In this document: one piece after another, positions 1 through 12,500 of the stretch | Numbering within the stretch: the stretch's first letter is position 1 | Layout: the number at the start of each line of letters is the position of its first letter | NCBI GenBank assembly: GCA_007115705.1 | Contig: QXEO01000411.1 | Span: forward strand, 1 to 64,000 | DNA length: 64,000 nt | Direction: 5' to 3' | Source: Dactylis glomerata | Lineage: Eukaryota; Streptophyta; Magnoliopsida; Poales; Poaceae | The notes under the pieces: generated by a model | Seen by the model: the letters and a program-made list of their open reading frames with translations, nothing else | Told to the model about the DNA's origin: nothing | The model's database searches: none | Translations under genes and position numbers: made by a program

Positions 1-150
1 TATAATCTACTGCCCAAATTAGGTGTGGTCTTCAATATGTTTTTAGGATGGATGCTGCGGGTTCAACATTGATCCTTTTTTATAATATCCTATATGGAAG
101 ATCCTTATAATCCATTAACAAAACCCTGATACCCACTAATGCGGGCTCTG
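1..150. other. Left flank, no feature seen
   Basis: AT-rich unique-looking DNA left of element A. It continues at 9184 on the far side of that element, so it belongs to the target sequence. No ORF or repeat recognised. Confidence 0.6.
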
Positions 151-155
151 ATTAC

Positions 156-489
156 TGACAAGGGTATAGTTAATAGAGCCCGTTAGTTGAGTACCCCTGC
201 GGCCCGTTAAGCTAAGCCCAATTGTAATGATAGTCGAATACGAGTTCTTACCATATGTCGATATTGTAATATGTATCAGACCCTACCCGATCGTCGAGAC
301 CTGGCCATCTATATATAGGGGCCAGGAGGGGACAGTGTAGGGCAGATTGAAAGCAAGCCAGGTTGAACACCCAAGTTTACTTTTGACACACACCTATTTC
401 GATTAACTTTACCTTCGAGTTCATCCGACGCCCTATCTCCCCGATCCTAAGTCCTTCATCTAGGACATTTGTCGAGTTAACCCTCGTCA
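156..489 (+). repeat. 5' LTR of element A
   Basis: 334 bp, TG...CA termini. Contains a TATA box (TATATATA, 310-317) set between inverted CTGGCC and GGCCAG blocks, so the promoter core could form a small hairpin. The R region would begin shortly downstream. Confidence 0.95.
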
Positions 490-491
490 AT

Positions 492-509
492 TGGCGCCGA
501 CCGTGGGGA
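492..509 (+). other. Primer binding site of element A
   Basis: TGGCGCCGACCGTGGGGA lies 2 bp after the 5' LTR. The same site occurs in element B (33446-33463, minus strand). The matching tRNA was not identified by search. Confidence 0.8.
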
Positions 510-526
510 CCTTGGGCATTGGAATC

Positions 527-3520
527 ATGAATTCGACGGCTTTTTCGCTTTTAGCCAACAGCAGTACAGAAATCGACGAAAATCAAGTGATGGAGTTGAC
601 AATCAAAAGCTTAAACATCCTCATCGGACCGTCGGGTTCATCTTGCCTTTCAGATCCGACGAAACAAGATCCGTCGGCAAGTGAGCCCAAAACAACAGCA
701 GTGATGGAATATTCTGAAGGCTCTTCCAGCGAGGTAAACTCGCCGGTCAGCCCAGAGGAAGTGCAAAAAGGAAAGATCGCAGAGGACAACGAAGAAAAGG
801 GAAATTTTGACGTAGGAGTCCAACTCGAAGATACATGGAAGACAGGATTAGAGCTTTCTGAGGAAAGTAACTCGATCTTCTCAAGCTTTAAGGGTAACAT
901 CAGCAAACAATGCCAGGTGCTCGCCATTATAGGAGATAACTAAGAAGAATTCGACGAAAATGAAAATCCAGTGCTAAACCCAGCAAATATCGAGAGAGGA
1001 GCAAATCACCTAGCAGAAGGGCAAACACCAGAATCCCTCACAACCAGGGAGAAAATTCGACTATCAGTCGACGAATGGAGGATAATAAGAGAAGCCGTAG
1101 AACACGGCACGCCAATACCATCAAGTTCTAGTAAAAACTTGCTTTTGGGGTATCATTACGCCCTAAGGCAACAGGCCAAGCAATTAGCAAAGGAGAAAAC
1201 AGAGATACAAAGAAGAAAAGATTCAGCCATTGCAGCTAGCGAAGCTGCTCAAAAAGCACGAAGCGATGCATCATACAGCAATGCAAGGAAAAATCATCGA
1301 CACGGTTCAAGGTACGATAACCTCGAGTACTCCGACAGGCAAAGTATTTCTAAAAACCTCGACTCGTCCTTCCTATCGGTCGACGAGCAGGGAAACATCC
1401 TACCAAAAACTCCTGAAGCAGCACTAGTGGTAGCACAAGCATATCTACTTACAACTCGATCAAGTCCAGGAGATCCTAGACAACATATGCATAGAGCAGC
1501 ACTGAACGGACTCAACATGGTGGGACACAAGCTATCAGCAAAAGGAGAAGAAGCATATCATCACAAGGAAGTGCACAAAACAAGGTCACCTCGCCGTCAC
1601 AATAGTCCTCAGCGCAGAAGCAGCAAGCACCGATCTCGATCGCCATCACCAAAGCAGCACGGTGGAATTCGAAGATCACGATCCCCAAATGAAAAACGCG
1701 ACTATGAAGATGACGAAAAAGAGATGGGGGCATCATGCTTTACCCGCAGGGTTCGCACCACTCCAGTTTCGAAGGGATTCAAGCTACCTCATGATCAACA
1801 AAAATACGATGGATCACCAGAACCACAATCATGGCTCGCAGATTACTTACAAGCAGTTCAAATATTAGGAGGAACCAAGGAAGCAGCAATGCAAAGTTTG
1901 TAACTACACCTCACCGGCGCAGCAAGGTCATGGTTGAGCAAACTAGAGAAAGAATCTATTGGAAGCTGGGAAGACCTCACAAAGCAATTTACAAGCAACT
2001 TCAGGTCAACATACAAACGACCAGCATCAATAGAAGAAGTTAAAGCATGTGTGCAATAACGCGACGAAACACTACGGGCATACATCCAAAGATGGAGCCT
2101 TATCAAAAATTTAGCAGTCGAAGTTTCAGACGAAAGAGCAATAGATGCGTTCATCATTGGATTAAGACGAAGAGACCTAGTCGAGGAGATGGGTAGAATC
2201 AAGCCGAAAACAGTATCAGATCTCATGGACAAAGCAAACAGATTCGCAGATGGAGAAGATGCGTGCAACAACAAGAGGACACGATCTCCAGAAGATGATA
2301 GAAGAAATAGATATGGAAGTCAAAGGAGACGGCCCAGAAATTATGACAACTATGGCCCTCATAGCCAAGTCGCCGTAGGATACAAAGACAACAGCTACCA
2401 AGGAAGTGATCGAAGAAGTTCAGGATATCGAAGTTACGGAAAAGAGGACTATAAAAAGTTCCCCGTAAGAGAATCCAGAGAATACAACCCCTCGCCAGAA
2501 GACATGCTCAACGGACCTTGTCATATACACTCAGCGTTCGTCGATGGGAAGCGAGTATCAAGGCATGCAATGAAAGATTGCACAACATTCTTAAAACTTC
2601 AAGAGGCGGCACTAAACAAGCAAATCGAAGCAAGGCGACAAGGATTCGAAGGAAGCAACGACCCTACGGCAAAGCATCAAGGAAACAATGGAGCTCCGCA
2701 AGGACAAGATCAGCAAAACCAGGGACACGACGACGACGAAGGGTATGTTCCATCAAAAGGACACATCACAACAATGATACAACCTGTACCCAAGTCGAAC
2801 AAAGAAGAGAAGAGCATAACTCGACAAGTCAACCTAGCAGTCATCTCACCTCCAGCCACAACGGAGTACCTGCACTGGTCAGAACAGCCAATCGAGTTCA
2901 ACAGAGAAGACCACCCTATAACAGTACCTCGGCCGGGAAACGCGCCTTTGGTACTCAAAGCTCAAATCGGCGCATATGATGTCGACAGAATATTCATGGA
3001 CGCAAGAAGTGGAATTAACCTGATATACGCAAAAACACTCCGAGCAATGCATATATCACTAGTGTTCCTGAAGCCAACAGATTGTTCCTTCCATGGAATC
3101 GTGCCAGGAAGCGCCAATTACCCACTAGGTCGAATAGCACTCAATGTTTGCTTTGGCAACTGACAGAACTACAGAAGAGAAAAGTTAGACTTTGAAGTCA
3201 TGGACTGGCCATCACAATATCACGCGATCCTCGGACGACCCGCGTTTTCGCGATTCATGGCAGTCCCTCACTATACATATTTGGTACTTAAAATGCCAGG
3301 ACCAAGAGGAATAATTACAGTCAAAGGGAGTTTTGAAATCTCAGACCTCTGCGATAGGGAGTTCCACAAGATGGCGCAAAATTTTGGCGTAATAGCCAAC
3401 CATACAGAGAAGGCGAAAAACACGACTACGGAGGGCGTCAAGCTACTTGAAGGACATGCTGCGGAGCCCGAGATGAAGAAACCACGAGTAGGAGCATCAG
3501 GAGAAGACAAAGACGCATGA
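527..3520 (+). pseudogene. gag: gag and aspartic protease frame of element A
   Basis: One reading frame with four in-frame stops (941, 1901, 2057, 3161). I take the ATG at 527 as start because the frame upstream overlaps the primer site and the gag of B shares this Met. An Arg/Ser-rich linker (about 1560-1680) precedes a capsid domain of the Retrotrans_gag type (about 1900-2200). A retropepsin-like part follows (about 2940-3300), with an LGRP-type motif near 3230. The protease active-site motif at 2999 reads DARSG, where B has DAGSG, so the flap-side Gly of the catalytic triad is replaced by Arg and the enzyme is probably dead. The frame ends at 3518-3520 with no pol after it. Confidence 0.9.
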
Positions 3521-3830
3521 GAAAAAGGGAAAATTGTAACGGCATAAGCATCAAAGAACAATAGTACAAAGTAGAACAATAAGGCTGTAAAAGCCACGAG
3601 TTATACCAGGGGCAATGCCCTCTAGATCCAGAACACAGGTCACAGGCCGGATCTCTTGGGTCACCCCATGTATCTTACATTACAAGTACAATAAAGATGA
3701 AAACGTTCCTCATATTCGAGTTTACGAGTCTTTCAAAGGAAGAAATGCAGTAAACGCACAAAAACGCTTTGAGAACAAACTTTTGCGACATACAAGTCGC
3801 AAAATAAGACACTCTCGCGTTACAAAAATA

Positions 3831-4763
3831 CTACAATAATGGGTTATCAGAATCATCTACGCCTAAAGGATCCAAATAATGGTACTCACGGGAAAACACA
3901 GCATCCGCTTCGAGAAGCCTAGCTACGAGTCTTCGAGCAGGTTGCAGCGTGTTCTCCATATGTACCCGAAGGCTAGCCCCACCTGGAGCCAAACTTAGGG
4001 ACATTGTACTATAATTCAGCCTGGGGTGCCACTTGCGTATCCACCCGAGAGCAAAATTGGCACCTGCCACTAAGTTCAGCTCTATCAATCTATGAATACG
4101 ATGGCTAGATCTGAAAGTATCAAGAAGAAGCGGGAAAGTCGCAGGCAAAGGATTGCGAGGAAGCATAACAGAGTGCATAGTTGTAAGAGCTCATCGGCAA
4201 TCGTCAACTGACTCGCCAATATGCTGGGCGCGGTCTTGAAGCAACACAATAGCGCTCCGGCGTCGAGGATCAGACCACAAAGTCTCGAAGCCAGCTGACA
4301 TCTTCTCCAAAGCAGCGTTTCGCTCAGCAACCCGACGATCCTCAGCAGCGAAATCCAAACAAGTGCCTATCATGGCAAAAGGTGTCACAAAAACAGCAGG
4401 GGACAATCAGGGAAAGAAGGAGTCGAAAGAAAACTTACATCGCAACATCTCGCAGGCAGACTCGACAATGCCAAGAATAAAAGATTCGAATTCTTCATTA
4501 TGAATAATCTTAGCCGTCAAACTGGAGACCTTTTCGTCTAGTGAAGATATTTGCTTCATATAACCACTGGCTTTGCTAGCTTTGTCAATAGCCATCTGTG
4601 CTTGATGCTTGTTTAAAGTCAGGTGAGCCTCAAGATCAGAAACCCTGGAAGAGTACTCTGCGCATCGACCGCATCGACTAGGAGTCGACGAAATCTGAGA
4701 ACCGAACACACGGGCAGAAGAAGGAGCAGGACCGTGAGTTAAAGGATCATTGACGGGAATCGA
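3831..4763 (-). pseudogene. C-terminal part of antisense cargo gene of element A
   Basis: Two exon-like blocks antisense to the element: 4439-4763 and 3831-4366, with acceptor AG before 4763, donor GTAAGT at 4438 and acceptor AG before 4366. The first encodes a helical, coiled-coil-like segment. The second encodes a compact segment with the motifs HPRLNYSTMSLSL and EYHYLDPLGVDDSDN, and has one in-frame TGA at 4191. I recognise this tail as one commonly found with the Transposase_28 protein of grass Gypsy elements. Whether it is joined by splicing to the exons at 4941-7634 or is a separate transcript is unclear, because a stop (4941) lies between them. Confidence 0.6.
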
Positions 4764-4940
4764 CTGCAAGCCAAAAGGGGAAAGAAAGGAGAAACATTTC
4801 AGAGAGACAGCATGATACTTCATACGCCAGAAATATATTTACATGAGTGCAAAACCCTATGACTAAGGTTCTCGGGTTGCATGCAACTAAAGTTTTTTCA
4901 TCCAAAAGGAGAAAACTAAAAGCTACAAAGAAAGCCGAGT

Positions 4941-7634
4941 CTATGCCACCTCAGCATTGTGTCCCGTGGCAGGAGAAGGCGCGGCAGCTTCCTCGCCGGA
5001 AGTCGATGGTGGCACTGGATCTTCCGTTGCTGGAGGTAGTGCGGCAGACACCACAGAAGCTGCCGAAGGGGAAATAGTTGTCAACAGTGCAGGTGCCAAC
5101 TTCTTCGCCTTCTCGAAAAAAGCCTTCATCTCATCACGGGTGTGGCCATGAGGGGAGCTAACCCTCTCCCAGTCGAAATTCGTCCCGTGCGCAAGAGAAA
5201 GTGCAATAGCACCCTCGGCGCCACGCTTAATTGAAAGTCCTTTTAGATGAAGAGTGGGGTCTTCAGTTGTATCGAAGGTCTTGGCAAGATCGCTCAAGTT
5301 GTCCTTCGGGACTGCTGACCTTTTCTTTGGCCATAACCCGAAGAAGAGTCGTGAAAGAACGCGGCTAACTAACTCAAAAGTTTCCTGGATAGATATCCAG
5401 TTTTCCTCGAGTAAGTTAACCGCAGTCATCAGGGGGTCACCGTTCGGTTGCAGGGCCGATGGAGATACACCAGTAAAACCTACATGACACAAAGGAGGTA
5501 GAAAAGAAAAAAAGGAGGAGGATGTCAGCACAAGCAGCAGTGCAACAAAAGTCAAAAATAGGAGACAAGGCAAAACACTTACTTTCAGCAGCAGTGGATA
5601 TTGTGTGGAGATGCTCCGCCATGGCTTGCTCTCGCTGGGCATGATCCTTGTTGGCATCAGCTAAAGCTTTTTCAGCTTTCTTCGCCTTACCAAGCGCAGA
5701 TTTCTGTGACTTCTCAGCATTTGCTTTGGTAGTAGCCGCAGCATCGTAAGCTTTCTGAGAAGCATGGAGCTCCGCTTCCAGCGACGCAATCCGGGCATTG
5801 GCTGTGGCTAGAGCAGCTAAAATAGAAGAAGAAAGGAAGTCAGAAAAATAGCACAAGATATGCAAGGAGGAAAAACCATGAATGGATGTCGAACATACCT
5901 TCGGAAGCTTTCGCAACCTTTAGGTACTCAGCACATTCAGTGCCCAGGGCGATGAATCTCTTCAATAATGCCTGAGAAAAGGAGTGTGTAAGAGCAGAAG
6001 TGCATGAAGGGAAAGCAAGTAAAAATGAATTGCTCACATCGTCAGAAGAAACCGTAGATGCATGGGCTTCTAGAGAAACTTCGGGTTCCTTGGCCTTCTT
6101 TGAGCGTTTGGGGTATCAGGCTTGAGGAACTTTCTTCACAGAAGACCTGGTAGCCCTCGGCGCAACATCTGGCTCAATGGGCTCATCAGTGGCCGCAGGA
6201 GAAGTTGGGGGAGCAGCTGTCGCGTATGTTGGTGGCTCTTCATCATCACTGCATGAAGAATACAAATTAGGGAAACAAGGCAAGAACAATGCAATTGAAG
6301 AACTCGAATAAAATACTTACGATGCTAGCATGTCGAAGTACTCCATATCTTCTGCAAGAACGGGGGCTTTACCAGCCGCTGTAGAACTTGATGAAGCAAT
6401 TTCGTCGACACGCTTCCTTTTCTTGTCGACATCAACATCTTCAGCACGTGAAGGAGGAGGCGATGTCGACGAGCTAGTTTCCTCTTCTGATTCTTCGACA
6501 TCATCTCCGTCCTGACTTTCGTCAGCCTCAGGGGCTTCAGATATAGGAGAGGCTAGATTAGCCGGTAGGGGCCCTGCCTCTGGGAGAGGAGGACGAGAAA
6601 TAAGGAATTGGTGACCCTGCATATAAATAAGTCAGAAGAGTGCAAAGGCACAGAATAATACAAGTTGAACCAAGCAAAATTTGACATCAAGTGAACGCGA
6701 AGATGCATACCTCAGGCAGAGGGTGCACGGAGTCGAAAAAATCAGCGGTTAAATCCGCAACTGCGTGATCTTTGGTGAGCTTGGTGAGATTCCTGACTCG
6801 CTTGTCGACATCTTCTTTCGATATCAAATCTTTAGATACGCGGGTAGGATCTTCCAAGCCGGAGTAATTACAAAGTCTGGTAAGGCGGTGTTGTAGGGGT
6901 TGAACTCGACGTTGAATAAAAAACGCCATGAGTTGCATACCCGACAGAGCACCTCCTTGACCTCATTTTAAAGCCTTGAAACGGGAAAGAAGAGGAAGAA
7001 TTTCTTCGACTTCTGCATCGGAGGGGAGCGTATCCCACGATGCCAATTTCTTTACCTCCTGGGAGGCGTCAAAGGGAGGAAGGCCGTATTCATATTCAGG
7101 AGAGGATTTGCGGTCCTTGATATAGAACCACTTTGTTCTCCACCATTGGACAGATGCGGCCATGGAAAATTCAAAGTATTGCGCCTCAGGGCGCACAGAA
7201 ACGATGGCTCCACCCAGTTCAGGTTTCCTAGCCAAAGCAACGTTAGGGCGGAGCCGAAAGATTGATCTCCACAGAAGAAAGTGGGGCTCAATGCTCAAGA
7301 AGGACTCGCAAAGAGTCACGAAACAGGCGATGTGCAGAAGGGAATTCGGTGTGAGCTGATGGAGCTGCACACCATAGACAAATAGAAGCCCACGGAGAAA
7401 CTCGTGGGCAGGAAGAGAGAAACCGCGGAGGAGGAAAGCAAGAAACATTACCCGATAACCGCTCGGGGGCTTCGGGATCCGCTAAGTACTAGGAAATTTG
7501 ATGGAATCCTCGGCGGTGATGAGGCCGTCCGCCCTGGCCTTCTCCACTTCCTTCTTGGTGATGGTGGAGCGCACCCAGTTAGTGGCGGAAGTCTTGGCCA
7601 TGGTGTTCTTGGTGGCCAGGTGTTTCACGCGCAT
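4941..7634 (-). pseudogene. Antisense spliced gene with Transposase_28-type domain
   Basis: Six exons inferred from conserved phase and GT-AG borders: 6711-7634, 6321-6616, 6038-6248, 5899-5971, 5583-5816 and 4941-5479. The ATG is at 7634 or 7601 (MAKTSATNWVR). Exon 1 matches the family Pfam calls 'putative gypsy type transposon' (motifs FLAFLLRGFSLPAHEFLRG and HIACFVTLCESFL). Exon 2 is Ser/Glu-rich with a basic KKRKR stretch. Exon 5 is an Ala/Lys/Glu coiled coil. In-frame stops at 7482 (TAG), 6963 (TGA) and 6116 (TGA) make this copy a pseudogene. It runs against gag and has its own TATA box. Function is unknown. The family name is historical and I see no catalytic DDE signature. Confidence 0.8.
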
Positions 7635-7746
7635 CCAGTACGAAGTGCGCTCGGGGGCTATGCACGAGAGGAGGGGACAGAGGAGATCAGCAATGGAGGC
7701 GGCGGAGAGAAAGAGCTGGTAAACAGTAAGACTCCCCACGATCCCC

Positions 7747-7754
7747 TTTATATA
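7747..7754 (-). promoter_or_regulatory. TATA box of the antisense gene of A
   Basis: Minus-strand TATATAAA, 113 bp upstream of the Met at 7634 and 146 bp upstream of the Met at 7601. It suggests the antisense gene had its own promoter, independent of the LTR. Confidence 0.55.
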
Positions 7755-7799
7755 TCTTCTGGGAGAAGGAACGTGGGCTGAGACGTGGCGCAAAGATAG

Positions 7800-8844
7800 G
7801 AAACGGTAAGCCCACTAACAGTCAAAAAATGAGAAATTTACAGTATTGCCCATGCAACGGTTCGCAATGGTACAGAATGACGTATTCATTGATATCATAA
7901 AGAAGATAATATAAGAAAGAGGAAAAGATGGTGCCAACAAGTGCAAAATAGGTGCACAAGACTATATATGAAAGAGTTTCGATTATAGCCATGGGGGCTA
8001 CTATTTTCAAAGATGGTAAATACAACTTCTCTCTGAAGTGGTGGATTAGTATTCGATGACAGTATGTCCTTAAAGTATCTCAAAGTTGATGTATCTCGAA
8101 GGGGACGTATCTAGCAGTTAAAGTATCTCGAGTTGAAGTATGATGGACTACACTACATTTTGAGCCTATACTCGAAAAAAAAACCTTTTTTCGACTATAG
8201 CCTCAGGGGCTACTCCCATCGGGAGCGCTGAGCGCGCACCCGACGATATTTCTTGGCAAAACATTATACTTGGAGAAGTGCAGGAGTGTTACTCCCATCG
8301 GGAGCGAGTTTTATGGTTGAAGAAACCCGAATATTTTCAGTCAAAATTTGACTGTGACATGAGATTCTCGAGTTGCGTTATCGCAACGCAACTCGAATGA
8401 CGTGACTTGTCACGAAGGTAAGACCCCGGGATCCGTCCTGTGTGGCCTGGTATACGCACATGGATGCGCTCTACTTGTATGTATCCGTGTCTACGACGCG
8501 AAGAAAATCATGGTGGACGCACTGGGTACCTTGAGAACCACTGAGATTCATTCTTTGTAAGTCCTAAATGCGGCAAAAGAGTGGGTTTGACCAGTATCCC
8601 GAATTCAAGTCCAAGGGGATTGAATTTGAAGTAGGTGACAAGTATCTGTTCCGGCAGTTAACTGACCTCTTGATCCGTCAGAGTTGTCAGGCTTGTTCAT
8701 CAAGACCCCTTGCGAACAAATTATCATAAGTCGAAAGACCAAGTCGAAGATTTGAAGATAAAGTCGAAGAATTGATCAAGTCGAAGATTTGAAGATTAGA
8801 GATTCAACCCGAATCTACAATTCTGGCAGAATCTCAGGGGCTAC
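7800..8844 (+). other. Non-coding 3' region of element A
   Basis: No coding potential. It contains twice the motif ACTCCCATCGGGAGCG and an AAGTCGAAGA-rich tract (about 8730-8790). The region just before the 3' LTR (polypurine-like CTCAGGGG) is nearly the same as the reverse complement of 25326-26000 in element B, so A and B share their 3' ends as well as LTRs. Confidence 0.75.
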
Positions 8845-9178
8845 TGACAAGGGTATAGTTAATAGAGCCCGTTAGTTGAGTACCCCTATGGCCCGTTAAG
8901 CTAGGCCCAATTGTAATGATAGTCGAATACGAGTTCTTACCGTATGTCGATATTGTAATATGTATCGGACCCTACCCGATCCTCGAGACCTGGCCATCTA
9001 TATATAGGGGCCAGGAGGGGATGGTGTAGGGCAGATTGAAAGCAAGCCAGGTTGAACACCCAAGTTTACTTTCGACACACACCTATTTCGATTAACTTTA
9101 CCTTCGAGTTCATCCGACGCCCTATCTCCCCGATCCTAAGTCCTTCATCTAGGATATTTGTCGAGTTAACCCTCGTCA
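8845..9178 (+). repeat. 3' LTR of element A
   Basis: 334 bp, same length as the 5' LTR. Followed by the TSD ATTAC at 9179-9183. Confidence 0.95.
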
Positions 9179-9183
9179 ATTAC

Positions 9184-9599
9184 CTTGTTGGGATTATGTT
9201 GGTATCCTTCATTTGAAGACCATTGAAAATCATATTATAGGATTCCCACCAATAGGCTAGCATATTTTTTTTACATGATTTGGCCTAGATAGCACGATCT
9301 TGTAGGATACGTACTAATCATATGCCAATTAGTTTTAATGATAGTGACGAAAAGGGAAAGCTTCCAATAGAACGGATGGTTTTCTCTGAAAGATTTGCGA
9401 ACATCTTTACTAATAAATGGGAGTTTGGGATTGCAAATCGTCTCAAACAAAACGGGTTTTACAACATTGGATAGATCTCAACCGTCTGATCACCATAGTA
9501 CATCCAAACCGCTCAGACACCAATGCTCAATCGATTTTAAAACCGGAAGGAACTAATGTAACCGCACACACCATTCACGAAAAGTAAAAAATGTTTGAT
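9184..9599. other. Intergenic, no gene seen
   Basis: Continues the target sequence of element A. AT-rich, no ORF of note. Confidence 0.5.
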
Positions 9600-12500
9600 A
9601 GGTACATGATTTTATCATCGGCCCGGGATGGCTATATAAAAATTGATACATGATTACATCGAATAGGTGATACATGGTTATACATGCGTATAACCAATAG
9701 TCTCATAACTGCGGCTTCAAAGTCACATATCATAGGGATTTCAGGACTTTTAGCTTTATACATACGTACTTTTTGGTTGTCTAGGCCTACTGCATGAGTA
9801 CTACCCCTTATTGCATTCTCTCGACCTTGGGCCAACCCGATAATTTTATTTTGATAAATCATATCAGTGAACATGTTAGTTTGGTCTGCTATTTATTGGT
9901 GCGCTATACTATGCAGTTTGAAAGGTGTTCAAAGCTAGTACTACGTTTGTAAAACCAAGTCGATCAGAAACTCGATTGTTATTGTAAGGTTATTCAATAG
10001 ATGAAAGTCCTAACATTTATCTATCCAAAGCCCATAATTCCCATATTAACGATGATACGTGTTTATATATCGTGTATAATCTTTTCGTTTGCAACTAGGG
10101 GTTCATCGTTACATATGATCCATTCATATAACCTCTAACTTTAAACTCCGATAGTACCTTTTGGTGACTACGGGTGCTATGAGGGTAGATCATTACTTTG
10201 TGCCTTTGAAATATGCGGTGAGAAGATTTCCGCCATCTCTTCCGTAGACGGGTCGAATTTGATGTGTTTTGTAGGGCTAACCAATTTAACCAATACTTCA
10301 TGGAGAAGTCCAACAAAGGATAGTTCTATATGTGCATATCTATTTCGATCGCAAAACTCGCTATATATTGTTACTAATACCCAAGTCGAGCATTCTATAG
10401 TTTATACACCTTCAGCCTAGAACCGATATATCAACATTTCCACGTTAGTATTCATTGAAAATGTTGTACTTTTATCACAACCAGGTTTCAGAGGCACATT
10501 CCATCGAACTTTTGAGACTTTTAGCCATAGATAGAAGCACTTTATGTTGAGCCGTGCGCACTGCTAGAGTAGACATATTAATGGCATCACTCCATGATTG
10601 CGTAAACTCGTAGTACGCGATTTATACTATACGATTCTAGAATTCTGCATTTTATATATCGTCGGCCCGGAATAAATAGATTAATATTTATACATCAATT
10701 TTTCATTGAACATGTGACACATGGTTATACATGTCCAATGAAAACTTCGATCGCAACTAAGGTTTCGTAGTCACATTTCACCAAACGTTCGGTCCTTTTG
10801 GCTCTAGACAGAAGCACTTTATGGTAACTAGACGTACTACACAACATGAGTGGAACTTGATGTGTATTGTAGGGATTACCGGTATCATCAAGATTTTATT
10901 TGAAAGTACAACAAAGATAGTACTATGTGTGGCAAACCACTTCGGTATCAAACTCCTTAGATTTTGTTACGTACTACACTAGTCGGGCATTCTGTAGTTT
11001 ATATATTATCTCCTATGGAACAAGCGATTCTTGGTTATACATCTAATATTACCACTTCGATCACAACTAGGGTTTCAAAGTCACATACCGAGGAACTTTT
11101 GGGACTTTTAGCTTTAGACAGAAGCACTTTATGGCTAAGTAGACGTACTGAAGGAGTTGATCACTTTTAGCTTTAGACAGAATCACTTTATGGCTAAGTA
11201 GACATACTGCAGGACGTACTGTTGGTTTCGTACTACATTCTAGCAATAATTATGGCATTATTTCGTTATTGGGCCAACTTGTTAGGTTTATTTTAATATA
11301 TGACATCAATAAACATGATCGATAGGACCATTATTTTCAGGGAGTGTTAGACCTTGTACTATGAAAGGGGTTAAACGCTAGTACATCGTGTGTATAAGCT
11401 TTTCGGTCTTAAAAATCATTTTGTTATGGTTACGTCCTACATGAGTGAAACATACTGACGTTTGTCTATCGTCACCCCATAGTCGCATGGTGAACATTAT
11501 GAAACATGAGCTCATTGAACAAGTGCTGCATGGTTATATCTTCAGTATAACCACTTCGATCGCAGCTAGTGTATAATGGTTACACATCATCCACATCCTA
11601 GAATGTTTATCTTTATACGGGAGTATGTTACAGTCGCTATGAAACAACTACAAGAGTATGGTATTCCGACGTTTACAATCGTTGGCCATGAATCGCTATA
11701 TTATATTTGGTACATTATTTTCATTGGACATGCGATTCAGGGGTATACATGTGTATAACAACTTAAATCGCAATGGGATTTCATAACCACGTATGATCCA
11801 TCCATTGGAACTTCTATCCTCAGACAGAAGTTGAGAAGCTTTCCGACGACTCTTCCATCTACGTGCTGAACTTGATGTGAAATGTAGCTATAAGACTGTA
11901 TTTGGTCTAATGTTTTAGTTTTACTGCAATCGAGCTGTTATTACATTTTCCCCATAAGTTTAAAGACTCGCTAGTTTTATGTTTATGCACGACATCAACG
12001 AAGTACTTTCATAGGTCTTCTGTTTTCGCGTGGAAGACATCTATACAAAGATAGGCGTACTGGTGTATAACCACATTGGATAGAACTAGGGATTCATATC
12101 TTCCTACGATCCAACTACGGGAACTTTTAGCATCAAACAAAAGCACTTTACATCATTCAATAGGATATGCATTGATATACTTGTGTATAACCACATCCAT
12201 TGCTAGATAGCTTCATATTTACGTATGATCATACGAACCAACTACGAAACTTTTAACATTGAACAAAAGCACCTTAATTATATCATTCAATAGGAGATAC
12301 ATTATTATACATGTGTGTAACCACATCCATTGCTAGATAGATTCATATCTACGTATGATCCATTCATTGTTACTTTTATCGTCAGATAGAAGTAAGGCAC
12401 GGTGACTTAGACGTACCGCATGACGATAACCCTTTCTATCTCGGCATCAGTGAACAAGTTGGGTAGGTAGGTTATTTTCGATCTGCCGGACATTGTAGTT

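Larger units (their letters stand above)
156..9178 (+). mobile_element. Gypsy LTR retrotransposon A, non-autonomous, with antisense cargo gene
   Basis: Complete element with 334-bp LTRs that begin TGACAAGG and end CTCGTCA. It is flanked by the perfect 5-bp TSD ATTAC (151-155 and 9179-9183). Order: 5' LTR, primer binding site, gag-protease frame (527-3520), antisense gene region (3831-7634), non-coding 3' part, 3' LTR. No reverse transcriptase, RNase H or integrase could be found on either strand, so it needs enzymes in trans. Element B at 24991-33793 has closely similar LTRs, gag and 3' end and is the obvious partner. I counted about 10 differences between the two LTRs by eye (about 3%, nearly all transitions), so the insertion is not very recent. 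Confidence 0.95.

Noticed and set aside
3615..3839. Small plus-strand ORF after gag in element A as a missing polymerase start
   Set aside because: No similarity to the reverse transcriptase of element B by eye, and the same DNA merges into the antisense gene.
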